Below are positions 53,727 to 61,365 of a DNA stretch of 64,000 nt, piece by piece. Numbering within the stretch: the stretch's first letter is position 1; each line of letters opens with the position of its first letter. The DNA lies in the NCBI GenBank assembly GCA_963706685.1, contig CAVPMY010000010.1:62001-126000 (forward strand). Reading direction: 5' to 3'. The translations under genes and the position numbers were made by a program. This DNA is from CADEEN01 sp963706685 (GTDB lineage Bacteria > Pseudomonadota > Gammaproteobacteria > Burkholderiales > Burkholderiaceae_C). The notes below the pieces were generated by a model, which searched no databases, was not told the origin of the DNA, and worked only from the letters and a program-made list of their open reading frames with translations.

Positions 53727-54704
53727 ATGAGGCGCGCCCTGCTCCTCGCCGGGTTGGCCAGCGCGGTCGTGCCCCTGCTGGTGGCGGCCGCGCTGATCCG
53801 CTGGCGCTTCGAGCGCGATCTGGCCACCGCCGCCGAGCGCGCTGCACAGGGCGGCGTGGTGCTGGCCACACGCTGCGGGCCGATCGAGGTCGAGCAGGCC
53901 GGCGAAGGCGCGCCGCTGTTGATGATCCACGGCAGCGGCGGCGGCCATGACCAGGGCATGGCCTGGGCGCGACCGCTCGTGCAGCGGGGCATCCGCGTGA
54001 TCGCGATGTCGCGCTTCGGCTACCTGAAAACGCCTCGGCCGGCCGATGCGTCGCCCGAGGCGCAGGCCGATGCGCATGTCTGCCTGCTCGATGCGCTGGG
54101 CATCGGGCAGGCTGCGGTGATGGGCGTTTCCGCGGGCGCACCGTCGGCACTGCAGACGGCGATCCGCCATCCGCACCGTGTCAGCGCGCTGCTGCTCGTC
54201 GTGCCGATCGCCTACAAGCCGGGCGATGTCGCCGACTCCGCGCCACCGCTGTCCGACGACAAGGATTCGCTGCTGCTGCGCTTGCTCGGCTCGGATTTCC
54301 TGTTCTGGAGCGCGCTGCATGTGGCCCGCGATCAACTCATCCGCCACCTGCTGGCCACGGCGCCCGAGCAGGTGGCCGCGGCCAGCGCGGCCGAACGCGC
54401 GCGCGTCAACGACCTGGCCGACCGCATCCTGCCGGTGTCGGCCCGCGCCGCCGGGCTGATCGACGACACGCGACTGGGCAAGCGCCTCGGCCCCTTTGCA
54501 TTGGCGTCGATTGGCGTGCCGACGCTGGTGGTCAGCGCGCGCGACGACGGCTTCGGTACCTACGCCGCAGCGCAGTACACGGCCAGCCGGATACCCGGCG
54601 CGACATTCATCGGCTTCGACGACGGCGGCCATCTGCTGGTCGGCCACGACGACGCGCTGCAGCGCGCCGTGACGGCGCATGTGCTGGCCAATGCACCGCC
54701 ATGA
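53727..54704 (+). CDS. Membrane-anchored alpha/beta hydrolase
   Basis: 325 residues from the ATG at 53727. An N-terminal signal anchor (MRRALLLAGLASAVVPLLVA) precedes the hydrolase fold: oxyanion LLMIHGSGGGHDQGM, nucleophile elbow VMGVSAGAPSALQTA, catalytic Asp region LVVSARDDGFGTY and His in FIGFDDGGHLLVGHDD. It acts in the periplasm or at the membrane; substrate unknown. Its stop overlaps the start of the next gene by 4 bases, so the two are a unit with the DUF6544-like protein. Confidence 0.87.
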   Translation: MRRALLLAGLASAVVPLLVAAALIRWRFERDLATAAERAAQGGVVLATRCGPIEVEQAGEGAPLLMIHGSGGGHDQGMAWARPLVQRGIRVIAMSRFGYLKTPRPADASPEAQADAHVCLLDALGIGQAAVMGVSAGAPSALQTAIRHPHRVSALLLVVPIAYKPGDVADSAPPLSDDKDSLLLRLLGSDFLFWSALHVARDQLIRHLLATAPEQVAAASAAERARVNDLADRILPVSARAAGLIDDTRLGKRLGPFALASIGVPTLVVSARDDGFGTYAAAQYTASRIPGATFIGFDDGGHLLVGHDDALQRAVTAHVLANAPP

Positions 54705-55573
54705 ACACAGTCAAATGGTTCGGCCTGGTGCTGCTGTTGCTGGCGATCGCGCTCGTGTCGGCTTGGAGGATCGGCAACTCGCGCTGGAACGCGCTGACGC
54801 GCGAGCTGAACGCGCGGCTCGAAGCGGCGCGCCTGCCGCCCTCGCCCGTCCGCTATGACGCTGCACGCGAACTCGAAGGCCTGCCGCCGCCGGTGCAACG
54901 ATTCTTTCGCGCCGCGCTGGTCGACGGCATGCCGATGATCGCGGCGGCCACCGTGCAGCACCGCGGCACTTTCAACCTGAGCGACCGTGGTGGCGAGGCG
55001 TGGCAGCCGTTCACCTCGACGCAGCGCGTCACGCTGCGCCGGCCGGGCTTCGTCTGGGACGCGCGCATTGCCGTCATGCCCGGCCTGTCCGTGCATGTGC
55101 ATGACGCGTATGTTGCGGGTGAAGGCATCCTGCATCCGTCGATCGCCGGGCTCCTTTCGTTGCTGGACCTGCGCGGCGGCGGCGACATTGCGCAGGGCGA
55201 GCTGATGCGCTTTGTCGCCGAGGCCGCCTGGTACCCGACAGCGCTGCTGCCGAGCCAGGGCGTGCGCTGGCAGGCGGTGGACGATCAGTCGGCACGCGCC
55301 ACGGTGAGCGACGGCGCGCTGACGTTGACGCTGACATTCCACTTTGCCGCCGACACGGGCCTGATCGAGCGCGTGCGCGCCGAGTCGCGCGGCCGCATGG
55401 TGCAGGGCCACACTGTCCCCACGCCGTGGGAGGGCCGCTGGAGCGACTACGCCGAACGCGACGCCATGCGCGTGCCGCTGACCGGCGAAGTGGCCTGGCT
55501 GACAGCCCAAGGCCGCCGGCCGTATTGGCGCGGCACGATCACGGCGCTGGCCTTCGAGACGGCATCGGAGTGA
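54701..55573 (+). CDS. DUF6544-like protein with N-terminal membrane anchor
   Basis: 290 residues. Residues 4-22 are one hydrophobic helix (VKWFGLVLLLLAIALVSAW). The body has the pattern LPPPVQRFFRAAL, HRGTFNL, QPFTSTQRVTLRRPGFVWDA, GLLSLLDLRGGGDIAQGELM, RFVAEAAWYPTALLPSQGVR, TPWEGRWSDYAERDAMRVPL and GEVAWLTAQGRRPYWRG. This is characteristic of the DUF6544 family, whose function is unknown. Coupled to the membrane hydrolase by a 4-base overlap, so it may help that enzyme or receive its product. Confidence 0.83.
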   Translation: MNTVKWFGLVLLLLAIALVSAWRIGNSRWNALTRELNARLEAARLPPSPVRYDAARELEGLPPPVQRFFRAALVDGMPMIAAATVQHRGTFNLSDRGGEAWQPFTSTQRVTLRRPGFVWDARIAVMPGLSVHVHDAYVAGEGILHPSIAGLLSLLDLRGGGDIAQGELMRFVAEAAWYPTALLPSQGVRWQAVDDQSARATVSDGALTLTLTFHFAADTGLIERVRAESRGRMVQGHTVPTPWEGRWSDYAERDAMRVPLTGEVAWLTAQGRRPYWRGTITALAFETASE

Positions 55574-55687
55574 AAGGACGAGGCAGCCCGGACCCCGTGA
55601 ATCGCGCCGATACTTGGCAACCTCGAGGCGCCGGCAACGGAGCGGCCAGTCATCCGTCGATTTCCTCTCGAAACCCAAGGAGCGAGC

Positions 55688-56164
55688 ATGCGCAAGCGAC
55701 TCATGGCCGGGCCGCCCGCTGCGGACACGGCGCCAGACGATGAGACCTGGCTGAATCTGGACGCACTTGCGGACGTGGAGATCACATCCGAAGACCCCGC
55801 GCATCCGATCGAGTCCGCGCTGTTGCCGGGGCGCGGCGCAGGATGGCGTGCTGCTGCGCCCGGCAAGCAAACCATTCGTCTGGTGTTCCACCAGCCGCAA
55901 GCGCTTCGACGCATCTACGTGAAGTTCGTCGAAGCGCACTCGGCGCGCAGCCAGGAATTCGCGTTGCGCGCCTCGGCAGACGGCGGCCGCACGTTTCGCG
56001 ATGTCGTGCGTCAGCAGTGGAACTTCGATCCGCATGGCGCCGCCTCCGAGACCGAGGACTATCGCGTCGAACTCACAAACGTGACGACCCTCGAACTCGG
56101 CATCGTCCCCGAGGTGGGCGGCGGCAGCGCGGTGGCTTCGCTGGACGCCATGCGGCTGGCGTAG
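55688..56164 (+). CDS. Hypothetical discoidin-like beta-sandwich protein
   Basis: 158 residues from an ATG with CAAGGAGCG upstream. The central part (KQTIRLVFHQPQALRRIYVK, SQEFALRASADGGRTFRDVV, ETEDYRVELTNVTTLELGIV) has the strand order of galactose-binding/discoidin-like domains that bind carbohydrate. No signal peptide, so it is cytoplasmic if expressed as drawn. It follows the DUF6544-like gene by 114 bases. Substrate and role unknown. Confidence 0.72.
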   Translation: MRKRLMAGPPAADTAPDDETWLNLDALADVEITSEDPAHPIESALLPGRGAGWRAAAPGKQTIRLVFHQPQALRRIYVKFVEAHSARSQEFALRASADGGRTFRDVVRQQWNFDPHGAASETEDYRVELTNVTTLELGIVPEVGGGSAVASLDAMRLA

Positions 56165-56355
56165 GTGATCACCGCATGCCGTCGACGGCTGGCGTGCGGC
56201 CGCGATCGAGACGAGCTTGGACTGACGACGAGGCCGGATCGAAGGTCGAACTGCTCTTCATGGGCACAGCGTTGCTGTTCACCGTGGGCGGTACGCAAGT
56301 GCTGCGGTGACAAGACCTCGAGCGGCAAGGGGTGTGACACGCCCGCTGCTGCTTG

Positions 56356-56820
56356 TCAGCGCAGTGGAATCGGCTGGGTTCGATCCACCGGCACCGCGGT
56401 CACGCTGTTCTGTGGCGAGCCTTCGATGACACGGTCGGAGTAGGTCAGGTAGACCAGGGTATTGCGCGCCGAGTCCACCATGCGCACCACGCGCAAGCGC
56501 TTGAAGACCAGCGAGATGCGCTCGCTGAACATCTCGTCCTGGCGCTTGAGCGGCTTGGCAAACGAGATCGGCCCCGTTTGCCGGCAGGCGATCGATGCCT
56601 CTGCCTTGTCTTCAGCCAAGCCGAGCCCACCCTTGATGCCGCCGGTCTTGGCCCGCGACACGTAGCAGGTGACGCCCTTGACTTCGGGGTCCTCATAGGC
56701 GTCGACAACGATCTTGTGGTCGGGGCCGATGAGTTTGAACACAGTGTCGACTTCGCCGACAGGCTCGGCGCGCACGGCGGCTGCAAGGGCCAGCAGGGCC
56801 AGGATCAGAAGGTGTTGCAT
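56356..56820 (-). CDS. creA: CreA family secreted protein
   Basis: 154 residues from the ATG at 56820. A signal peptide (MQHLLILALLALAAAVRA) precedes EPVGEVDTVFKLIGPDHKIV, VDAYEDPEVKGVTCYVSRAK, GGLGLAEDKAEASIACRQTG and FKRLRVVRMVDSARNTLVYL. These match the CreA family, a periplasmic protein of unknown function named for its place beside creBC in E. coli. Two cysteines are conserved. It stands alone, divergent from dgoK. Confidence 0.93.
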   Translation of the reverse strand: MQHLLILALLALAAAVRAEPVGEVDTVFKLIGPDHKIVVDAYEDPEVKGVTCYVSRAKTGGIKGGLGLAEDKAEASIACRQTGPISFAKPLKRQDEMFSERISLVFKRLRVVRMVDSARNTLVYLTYSDRVIEGSPQNSVTAVPVDRTQPIPLR

Positions 56821-56917
56821 GGCGTTATTGTGGGCGAGGCACGCCGCACGTCGGGGCACGGTTGGGTTTTTCCCTTCTCAGGCCGCTCAAGCTGCGCGAT
56901 CTGGTATACGGGACGTC

Positions 56918-57898
56918 ATGGCCTCCTCGTACGAACCAGAACGCGCGACCCTCGTCGGCATCGACTGGGGCAGCAGCAATCTGCGCGTGGCGCTGCTCGA
57001 CGCCGAAGGCCGGGTGCTTGCGCGGCGTGAGAGCGCTGCCGGCGTGTTCTCGATTCGCGACGGCGACTTCGCCTCGGCCTTGTGGCCGCTGTGCGGCGAT
57101 TGGGTCGGCGAACATCGCCTGCCGATGCTGGCCTGCGGGATGATCGGCTCCAGGCAGGGTGCGGTCGAAGTGCCCTATGTGGCCTGCCCGGCCGGCGTCG
57201 ACGAGTTGGCCCGCGCACTGGGGCGCAAGCAACTCCCAGCCAGCCAAGCCCACGGCATGTCTTCGCCGGCGACCTTGTTCGTCGTGCCCGGGCTCAATTG
57301 CGGGTCCAACGATGACGGCTGGGACGTCGTTCGCGGCGAGGAAACCCAGTTGCTGGGCGCGACGGCAGCAGCCGGCAGAGCGGGGTCAGGGTACCTGTAC
57401 GTGCTGCCGGGCACCCATTCGAAATGGATGCTCTGCAGCAGTGATGCGCTCATCGAGTCGTTTCAGACCTACATGACCGGAGAATTGTTCGAACTGCTGC
57501 ACACGCAGAGCAGCCTCGGCCGCGTCATGTCCGCATCGACCTGGTCGCCCGAGGCTTTCCGGCTGGGCGTGGTCGAAGCCCGCGACGGCGCGCTCGAGAA
57601 CCTGCTGTTTCGCGTGCGAACGGCGGGGCTGATGGGTCGCATCGAGCCCGCCGCGCTGGCCGACTACCTGTCGGGCCTGCTGATCGGCGCCGAGGTGAAA
57701 GCCGGGTTGCAGCGATTTGCGGCGCCACAAGCGCGAGACTCGATTTCGGTGATTGGTGGTGCGCATCTGACGAAACGCTATGCCATGGCGCTGGCGTCGT
57801 TCGGACTCGGCGTGCGCGAAGTAGCGGGCGACGCAGTCTTCGACGGGTTGCTGTCGATTGCCCGTCGCGCCGGGCTGCTGAACAATCAAAGGACATGA
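56918..57898 (+). CDS. dgoK: 2-dehydro-3-deoxygalactonokinase
   Basis: 326 residues from MASSYEPERATLVGIDWGSS. It phosphorylates 2-dehydro-3-deoxy-D-galactonate at O6 with ATP. The phosphate-binding loop GIDWGSSNLRVALLD, CGMIGSRQGAVEVPY, LNCGSNDDGWDVVRGEETQL and VLPGTHSKWM are typical of DgoK. It is the first gene of a three-gene unit with 4-base overlaps, making the second and third steps of the De Ley-Doudoroff galactonate route. No galactonate dehydratase is present here. Confidence 0.93.
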   Translation: MASSYEPERATLVGIDWGSSNLRVALLDAEGRVLARRESAAGVFSIRDGDFASALWPLCGDWVGEHRLPMLACGMIGSRQGAVEVPYVACPAGVDELARALGRKQLPASQAHGMSSPATLFVVPGLNCGSNDDGWDVVRGEETQLLGATAAAGRAGSGYLYVLPGTHSKWMLCSSDALIESFQTYMTGELFELLHTQSSLGRVMSASTWSPEAFRLGVVEARDGALENLLFRVRTAGLMGRIEPAALADYLSGLLIGAEVKAGLQRFAAPQARDSISVIGGAHLTKRYAMALASFGLGVREVAGDAVFDGLLSIARRAGLLNNQRT

Positions 57899-58506
57899 AC
57901 ATGAAGATCATCGCCATCCTGCGCGGCGTGACGCCCGACACGGTGCTCGATGTCGCCGGATGCCTCGTGCAGTGCGGGATCAAGACCATCGAGGTGCCGC
58001 TGAACTCGCCGCAGGCGCTGCAAAGCATCGCGCTTTTGCGCCAGCGATTCGCCGACCAGGCCGTCATCGGCGCGGGCACCGTGTTGACGGCCCGGCAGGT
58101 CGAAGCGGTGGCGCAAGCCGGTGGCACGCTGATCCTGTCGCCGGACATGAATGTCGAGGTGATCAAGCGCACCCGGGCGCTGGGTCTGACGTCGATCCCC
58201 GGTGTCGCCACGGTCACCGAGGCCTTTCGGGCGCTGGACGCCGGTGCCGATGCGCTCAAGCTGTTTCCCGCCGACGTACTGGGCGTCGCTTGCTTGAAGG
58301 CATGGCGCAGCGTGATGTCTCCTGACGCGCGCTTCGTGGCTGTCGGCGGCATCGAAGCCGGCAATGCCACGTCGTTCCTGAACGCAGGGGCGGTCGGAGT
58401 CGGTGTCGGTGGTTGGCTGTACAAGCCCGAGTTCAGCATCGACCGCATCCAGCATGCGGCGTTGCAACTCGTCAAGACCTTGGCTGGCCACGAACCGAAG
58501 CCATGA
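57895..58506 (+). CDS. dgoA: 2-dehydro-3-deoxy-6-phosphogalactonate aldolase
   Basis: 203 residues, normal for the KDPG/KDPGal aldolase family. Begins MNMKIIAILRGVTPDTVLDV; the catalytic Lys lies in GADALKLFPADVLG, with the Glu in KTIEVPLNSPQAL and the GAGTVLTARQV strand. It cleaves KDPGal to pyruvate and glyceraldehyde 3-phosphate. It overlaps dgoK by 4 bases and mgsA by 4. The KDPG (Eda) substrate is possible, but the dgoK partner favours KDPGal. Confidence 0.93.
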   Translation: MNMKIIAILRGVTPDTVLDVAGCLVQCGIKTIEVPLNSPQALQSIALLRQRFADQAVIGAGTVLTARQVEAVAQAGGTLILSPDMNVEVIKRTRALGLTSIPGVATVTEAFRALDAGADALKLFPADVLGVACLKAWRSVMSPDARFVAVGGIEAGNATSFLNAGAVGVGVGGWLYKPEFSIDRIQHAALQLVKTLAGHEPKP

Positions 58507-58946
58507 GCGCGAGCGCCGTCGTGTCCAATCGCAGCATGAACATCGCGCTGATTGCCCACGACCGCATGAAGGACACCATGGTCGCGATTGCCCGCGAGTT
58601 CAGGTCGACACTGCAGGCCCACGTCCTGATGGCCACCGGCACGACGGGCAGCCGGCTGCGCGATGAGGTGGGCATCGACGTCGAATGCCTGCTCAGTGGG
58701 CCACTGGGCGGTGACCTGCAGATCGGCGCCAGGTTGGCCATGGGCCTGGTTGACGCGGTGATCTTCTTGCGCGACCCGATGACGCCTCAACCGCACGAAC
58801 CCGATATCAACGCCCTGGTTCGCGCCTGCGACGTGCATGACGTCCCCTGCGCCACGAATCCGGCCAGCGCGCGCATCTTGCTGGCACACGTGTCGAACCA
58901 GGGCCGGTCGGCAATGGCTGAACCCGGCGACCCGGCGCAGCGATAG
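58503..58946 (+). CDS. mgsA: Methylglyoxal synthase
   Basis: 147 residues; an internal ATG at 58536 (MNIALIAHDRMK) is an alternative start. It converts dihydroxyacetone phosphate to methylglyoxal plus phosphate, bypassing lower glycolysis. Motifs: IALIAHDRMKDTMV, VLMATGTTGSRL, LLSGPLGGDLQIGARL with the catalytic Asp, FLRDPMTPQPHEPDINAL with the conserved His, and VPCATNPASARILL. The 4-base overlap with dgoA places it in the galactonate operon, which is unusual. Confidence 0.92.
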   Translation: MSASAVVSNRSMNIALIAHDRMKDTMVAIAREFRSTLQAHVLMATGTTGSRLRDEVGIDVECLLSGPLGGDLQIGARLAMGLVDAVIFLRDPMTPQPHEPDINALVRACDVHDVPCATNPASARILLAHVSNQGRSAMAEPGDPAQR

Positions 58947-58958
58947 TCAGCTACGTCG

Positions 58959-59447
58959 CTACGGTATCGGCCGGCCCGGCCCCTGCGTGCCTTGGGCGCG
59001 CGCCGACAGGTAGGCGTAGAGATCGACGATGTGCGCGTTGACGCGCGGCTCGCCCTGCCATGCCGGCATCTCGAGCGCGCCTTGCTGGCGCCGCATGATC
59101 TCGTCGATCAGGGCCTCGCGGGCCGCGCTCTCGCTGCCGGCCCGCGCGGCCGGGATGTTCCAGTCGTAGCGGTAGAGCACGAGGCTGACGAAGCGGCGCG
59201 AAGTCATCTCGCGCACACGCGGCAGCAGGTCGGGTGCGTTGGCCGAGCCGCTGGCAGCGGGGCCGTGACAACGCGCGCACTTGTCCTGAAACACGCGCCA
59301 GCCCGCGTAGACCGAGCCCGCAGGCTTGGCCGATTGCGCCATCTCCTGCGCCGGCTTGACGTTCTCGACTTCGACCGCGCAGCCGCCCAATACCAGCAGC
59401 GACGTCAATGCACCGCCGATCAGCGCATGGTGGGAGGCCTTGATCAT
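58959..59447 (-). CDS. Lipoprotein c-type cytochrome
   Basis: 162 residues. MIKASHHALIGGALTSLLVL with the lipobox GGC directs lipid anchoring. The mature domain has one haem-binding motif CARCHGPAASGSA (Cys-x-x-Cys-His) and a likely axial Met in LEMPAWQGE, with PDLLPRVREMTSRRFVSLVL between. This is a small monohaem electron carrier of the membrane-bound cytochrome c class. It is divergent from the BON gene and shares the Crp/Fnr-like box at 59567. Its partner oxidase or reductase is not in the window. Confidence 0.9.
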   Translation of the reverse strand: MIKASHHALIGGALTSLLVLGGCAVEVENVKPAQEMAQSAKPAGSVYAGWRVFQDKCARCHGPAASGSANAPDLLPRVREMTSRRFVSLVLYRYDWNIPAARAGSESAAREALIDEIMRRQQGALEMPAWQGEPRVNAHIVDLYAYLSARAQGTQGPGRPIP

Positions 59448-59566
59448 TCACATCTCCTCAGGGGTGGTAGCAATTCCGCCGCGCCACGAACGCGCGCCGC
59501 GCAGGTCGTCGAGCGCCCGCTTTCCTGTGAACCCACAGCACGGTAACTGCAGCGCGGCTTGCTGTT

Positions 59567-59580
59567 TTGAGCGCAGTCAA
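59567..59580. promoter_or_regulatory. Crp/Fnr-type box TTGAG-CGCA-GTCAA
   Basis: In the gap between the cytochrome c gene (reading left) and the BON-domain gene (reading right), about 70 bases before the BON ATG. Both halves match the FNR consensus at four of five positions, the best overall symmetry of the six sites. Confidence 0.52.
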
Positions 59581-59643
59581 TCTGCGCACACGGCAACAAC
59601 CTCACGATGCGCACTCATGCACCTGCCCATGAAAGGAGTCATC

Positions 59644-60297
59644 ATGATGAAGAGCGATTCGCAACTGAAGAAGGACGTGGAGTCCGAGCTGGAATGGGAT
59701 GCGTCGGTGGATGCCAACAACGTTGGCGTGGCGGTGAAGGATGGGGTGGTCACGCTCGCCGGTCACCTCAACAGCTTTGCCGAGAAGTACGCCGCCGAGC
59801 GCGCGGCACAGCGCGTGATTGGCATCAAAGGTCTGGCCGTCGAGCTGGACGTGCGCCTGGGGGCGGCGGCCAAGCGCACCGACGCCGACATCGCAGCGGC
59901 CGCGGAGTCGTCGCTGCGCTGGCACGCGCTGGTGCCCGAAGACCGCGTCAAGGTCATGGTCGAGAAGGGTTGGATCACCTTGTCGGGCGAGGTCGATTGG
60001 GACTACCAGCGCAACTACGCGATGAAGGCGGTGCGGCCGCTGACCGGCGTCGTCGGCGTGACCAACAACATCGCCGTCAAGCCGCAGGTGACGTCGGCCA
60101 GCATCTCGCAGCGCATCCAGGGCGCGCTCGAGCGCCAAGCCGATCGCGAGGCCAAGAACATCGAGGTCATCGTCAGCGGCCACAGCGTCACGCTCAAGGG
60201 CCAGGTGCATTCCTGGGCCGAACGCACTGCAGCGCAAGGCGCGGCCTGGTCGGCGCCGGGAATCACCAGCGTCGTCAACGAGCTTCGCGTGGCGTAA
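59644..60297 (+). CDS. Triple BON-domain protein
   Basis: 217 residues from the ATG at 59644 with AAAGGAGTCATC upstream. Three BON domains follow one another: residues about 4-70 (LKKDVESELEWDASVDANNV), 76-145 (DIAAAAESSLRWHALVPEDR) and 150-217 (SQRIQGALERQADREAKNIE). Each has the pattern DGVVTLAGHLNSFAEK, KGWITLSGEVDWDYQ or GHSVTLKGQVHSWAER. No signal peptide, so cytoplasmic; the form recalls OsmY/YgaU-like stress proteins that bind lipid or cyclic nucleotides. It is a frequent member of low-oxygen and stationary-phase regulons. It leads a run of YqjD/E/K-like genes. Confidence 0.9.
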   Translation: MMKSDSQLKKDVESELEWDASVDANNVGVAVKDGVVTLAGHLNSFAEKYAAERAAQRVIGIKGLAVELDVRLGAAAKRTDADIAAAAESSLRWHALVPEDRVKVMVEKGWITLSGEVDWDYQRNYAMKAVRPLTGVVGVTNNIAVKPQVTSASISQRIQGALERQADREAKNIEVIVSGHSVTLKGQVHSWAERTAAQGAAWSAPGITSVVNELRVA

Positions 60298-60329
60298 AGT
60301 TCAACAATCAACCTGAAAGGACAGCATCG

Positions 60330-60662
60330 ATGGATACCCCGACGACAAACCCTGGAACCACGGCCGCAGTCAACGACGACCGCATGGCGCATCACCTGCG
60401 CACCCTGGCCGACGAGGCCGAGGCCTTGCTCAAGGCAACGGCACGCGCCGGCGATGAGAAAGTGACGGAAACCCGCGAGCGCCTGCGCGGCGAGGTGGCG
60501 CACTTGCGTGAGCGCCTGGCCGATCTGGAAGTGCGGGCCAGCAGCCGCGTCAAGGAGGCTGCACACCGCACCGACGAGGCGGTGCACGACCATCCCTACA
60601 CGGCCATGGGCGTGGCGGCGGCGATCGGATTGCTGGCCGGCCTGTTGATCGGTCGACGCTAG
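60330..60662 (+). CDS. DUF883/ElaB/YqjD-like membrane-anchored protein
   Basis: 110 residues from MDTPTTNPGTTAAVNDDRMA. The centre is long amphipathic helix (LRTLADEAEALLKATARAGD, ETRERLRGEVAHLRERLADL) and the C-terminus is one membrane helix (YTAMGVAAAIGLLAGLLIGR). E. coli YqjD and ElaB of this family anchor ribosomes to the inner membrane in stationary phase. It begins 32 bases after the BON gene, and the next two genes resemble YqjE and YqjK, in the same order as in E. coli. Confidence 0.87.
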   Translation: MDTPTTNPGTTAAVNDDRMAHHLRTLADEAEALLKATARAGDEKVTETRERLRGEVAHLRERLADLEVRASSRVKEAAHRTDEAVHDHPYTAMGVAAAIGLLAGLLIGRR

Positions 60663-60673
60663 GCAGTCGGCAG

Positions 60674-61057
60674 GTGGACGAGGCGCACGACCTGGGCGGC
60701 TCGGCGCGCCGCGTGGCCGCGACGATCGTCGAGATCGCGCAGACGCGCATCGAACTGGCGAGCACCGAGCTGGCCGAAGAGCGCTTGCGCCTGGCGCAGC
60801 AGGCGCTGGCGGCGACGCTGGCGCTGTTTTGTCTTGGCGCCGGCCTGGTGCTCGCCGTGATGGGCCTGGCCTGGTGGGCCGGGCCCGATCGCGCCGCCGC
60901 GGTGCTGGGTGCGGGTGCACTGGTCTTGCTGGTCGCCGCGCTGGCTGCGATGCTCTGGTGGCAACGCCTTGTGGCCCAGCGGCCGCCGCTGCTGCATGAA
61001 ACCCTGGCGCAGCTGCGCGCCGATGCGCAGGCGCTGGCACCTGAGCGAGCACCGTGA
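60674..61057 (+). CDS. YqjE-like (holin-X family) membrane protein
   Basis: 127 residues from a GTG at 60674. After an amphipathic start (GSARRVAATIVEIAQTRIEL, ASTELAEERLRLAQQALAA) it has two membrane helices (LALFCLGAGLVLAVMGLAWW and AAVLGAGALVLLVAALAAML). This is the YqjE/Actinobacterial holin-X pattern. The name 'holin' is historical; a lysis role is not implied. It overlaps the next gene by 4 bases and belongs to the YqjD-E-K-like set. Confidence 0.84.
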   Translation: MDEAHDLGGSARRVAATIVEIAQTRIELASTELAEERLRLAQQALAATLALFCLGAGLVLAVMGLAWWAGPDRAAAVLGAGALVLLVAALAAMLWWQRLVAQRPPLLHETLAQLRADAQALAPERAP

Positions 61058-61365
61058 CCGCGCGCGACCTGGCCGCCAGGCGACAACTGCTGGTGGCCAA
61101 CGCCACCTTGCAGCGCGTGCGCCTGGCACACGATGTCGATGACTTGCGCCTCGCTTGTCGGCCACCGCGCGGCACCGGCCTGGCGCTCGGCATCGCGGCG
61201 CTGGCCGCTGCGTGGTGGGCGCGACAGTCTCGTCGGCGCGCTGGGCTGCCTCAGCCCGCGGCGAGCACCGCGGCTTCGCTGTGGGCGCTGCGTGGACTCA
61301 CGCTGTGGCGCGCCGTGAGCGCACTGCAGCGCGTCTGGCTCGCCGCTCGGCCTCGACAACGCTGA
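61054..61365 (+). CDS. YqjK-like small hypothetical protein
   Basis: 103 residues from a GTG overlapping the YqjE-like stop. Basic and helical (ARRQLLVANATLQRVRLAHD) with one possible membrane helix (GTGLALGIAALAAAWWARQS). Order and spacing match the yqjK position in E. coli, though sequence identity is weak. Its last 68 bases overlap the 3' end of the PaaK-like gene on the opposite strand. Confidence 0.65.
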   Translation: MTARDLAARRQLLVANATLQRVRLAHDVDDLRLACRPPRGTGLALGIAALAAAWWARQSRRRAGLPQPAASTAASLWALRGLTLWRAVSALQRVWLAARPRQR

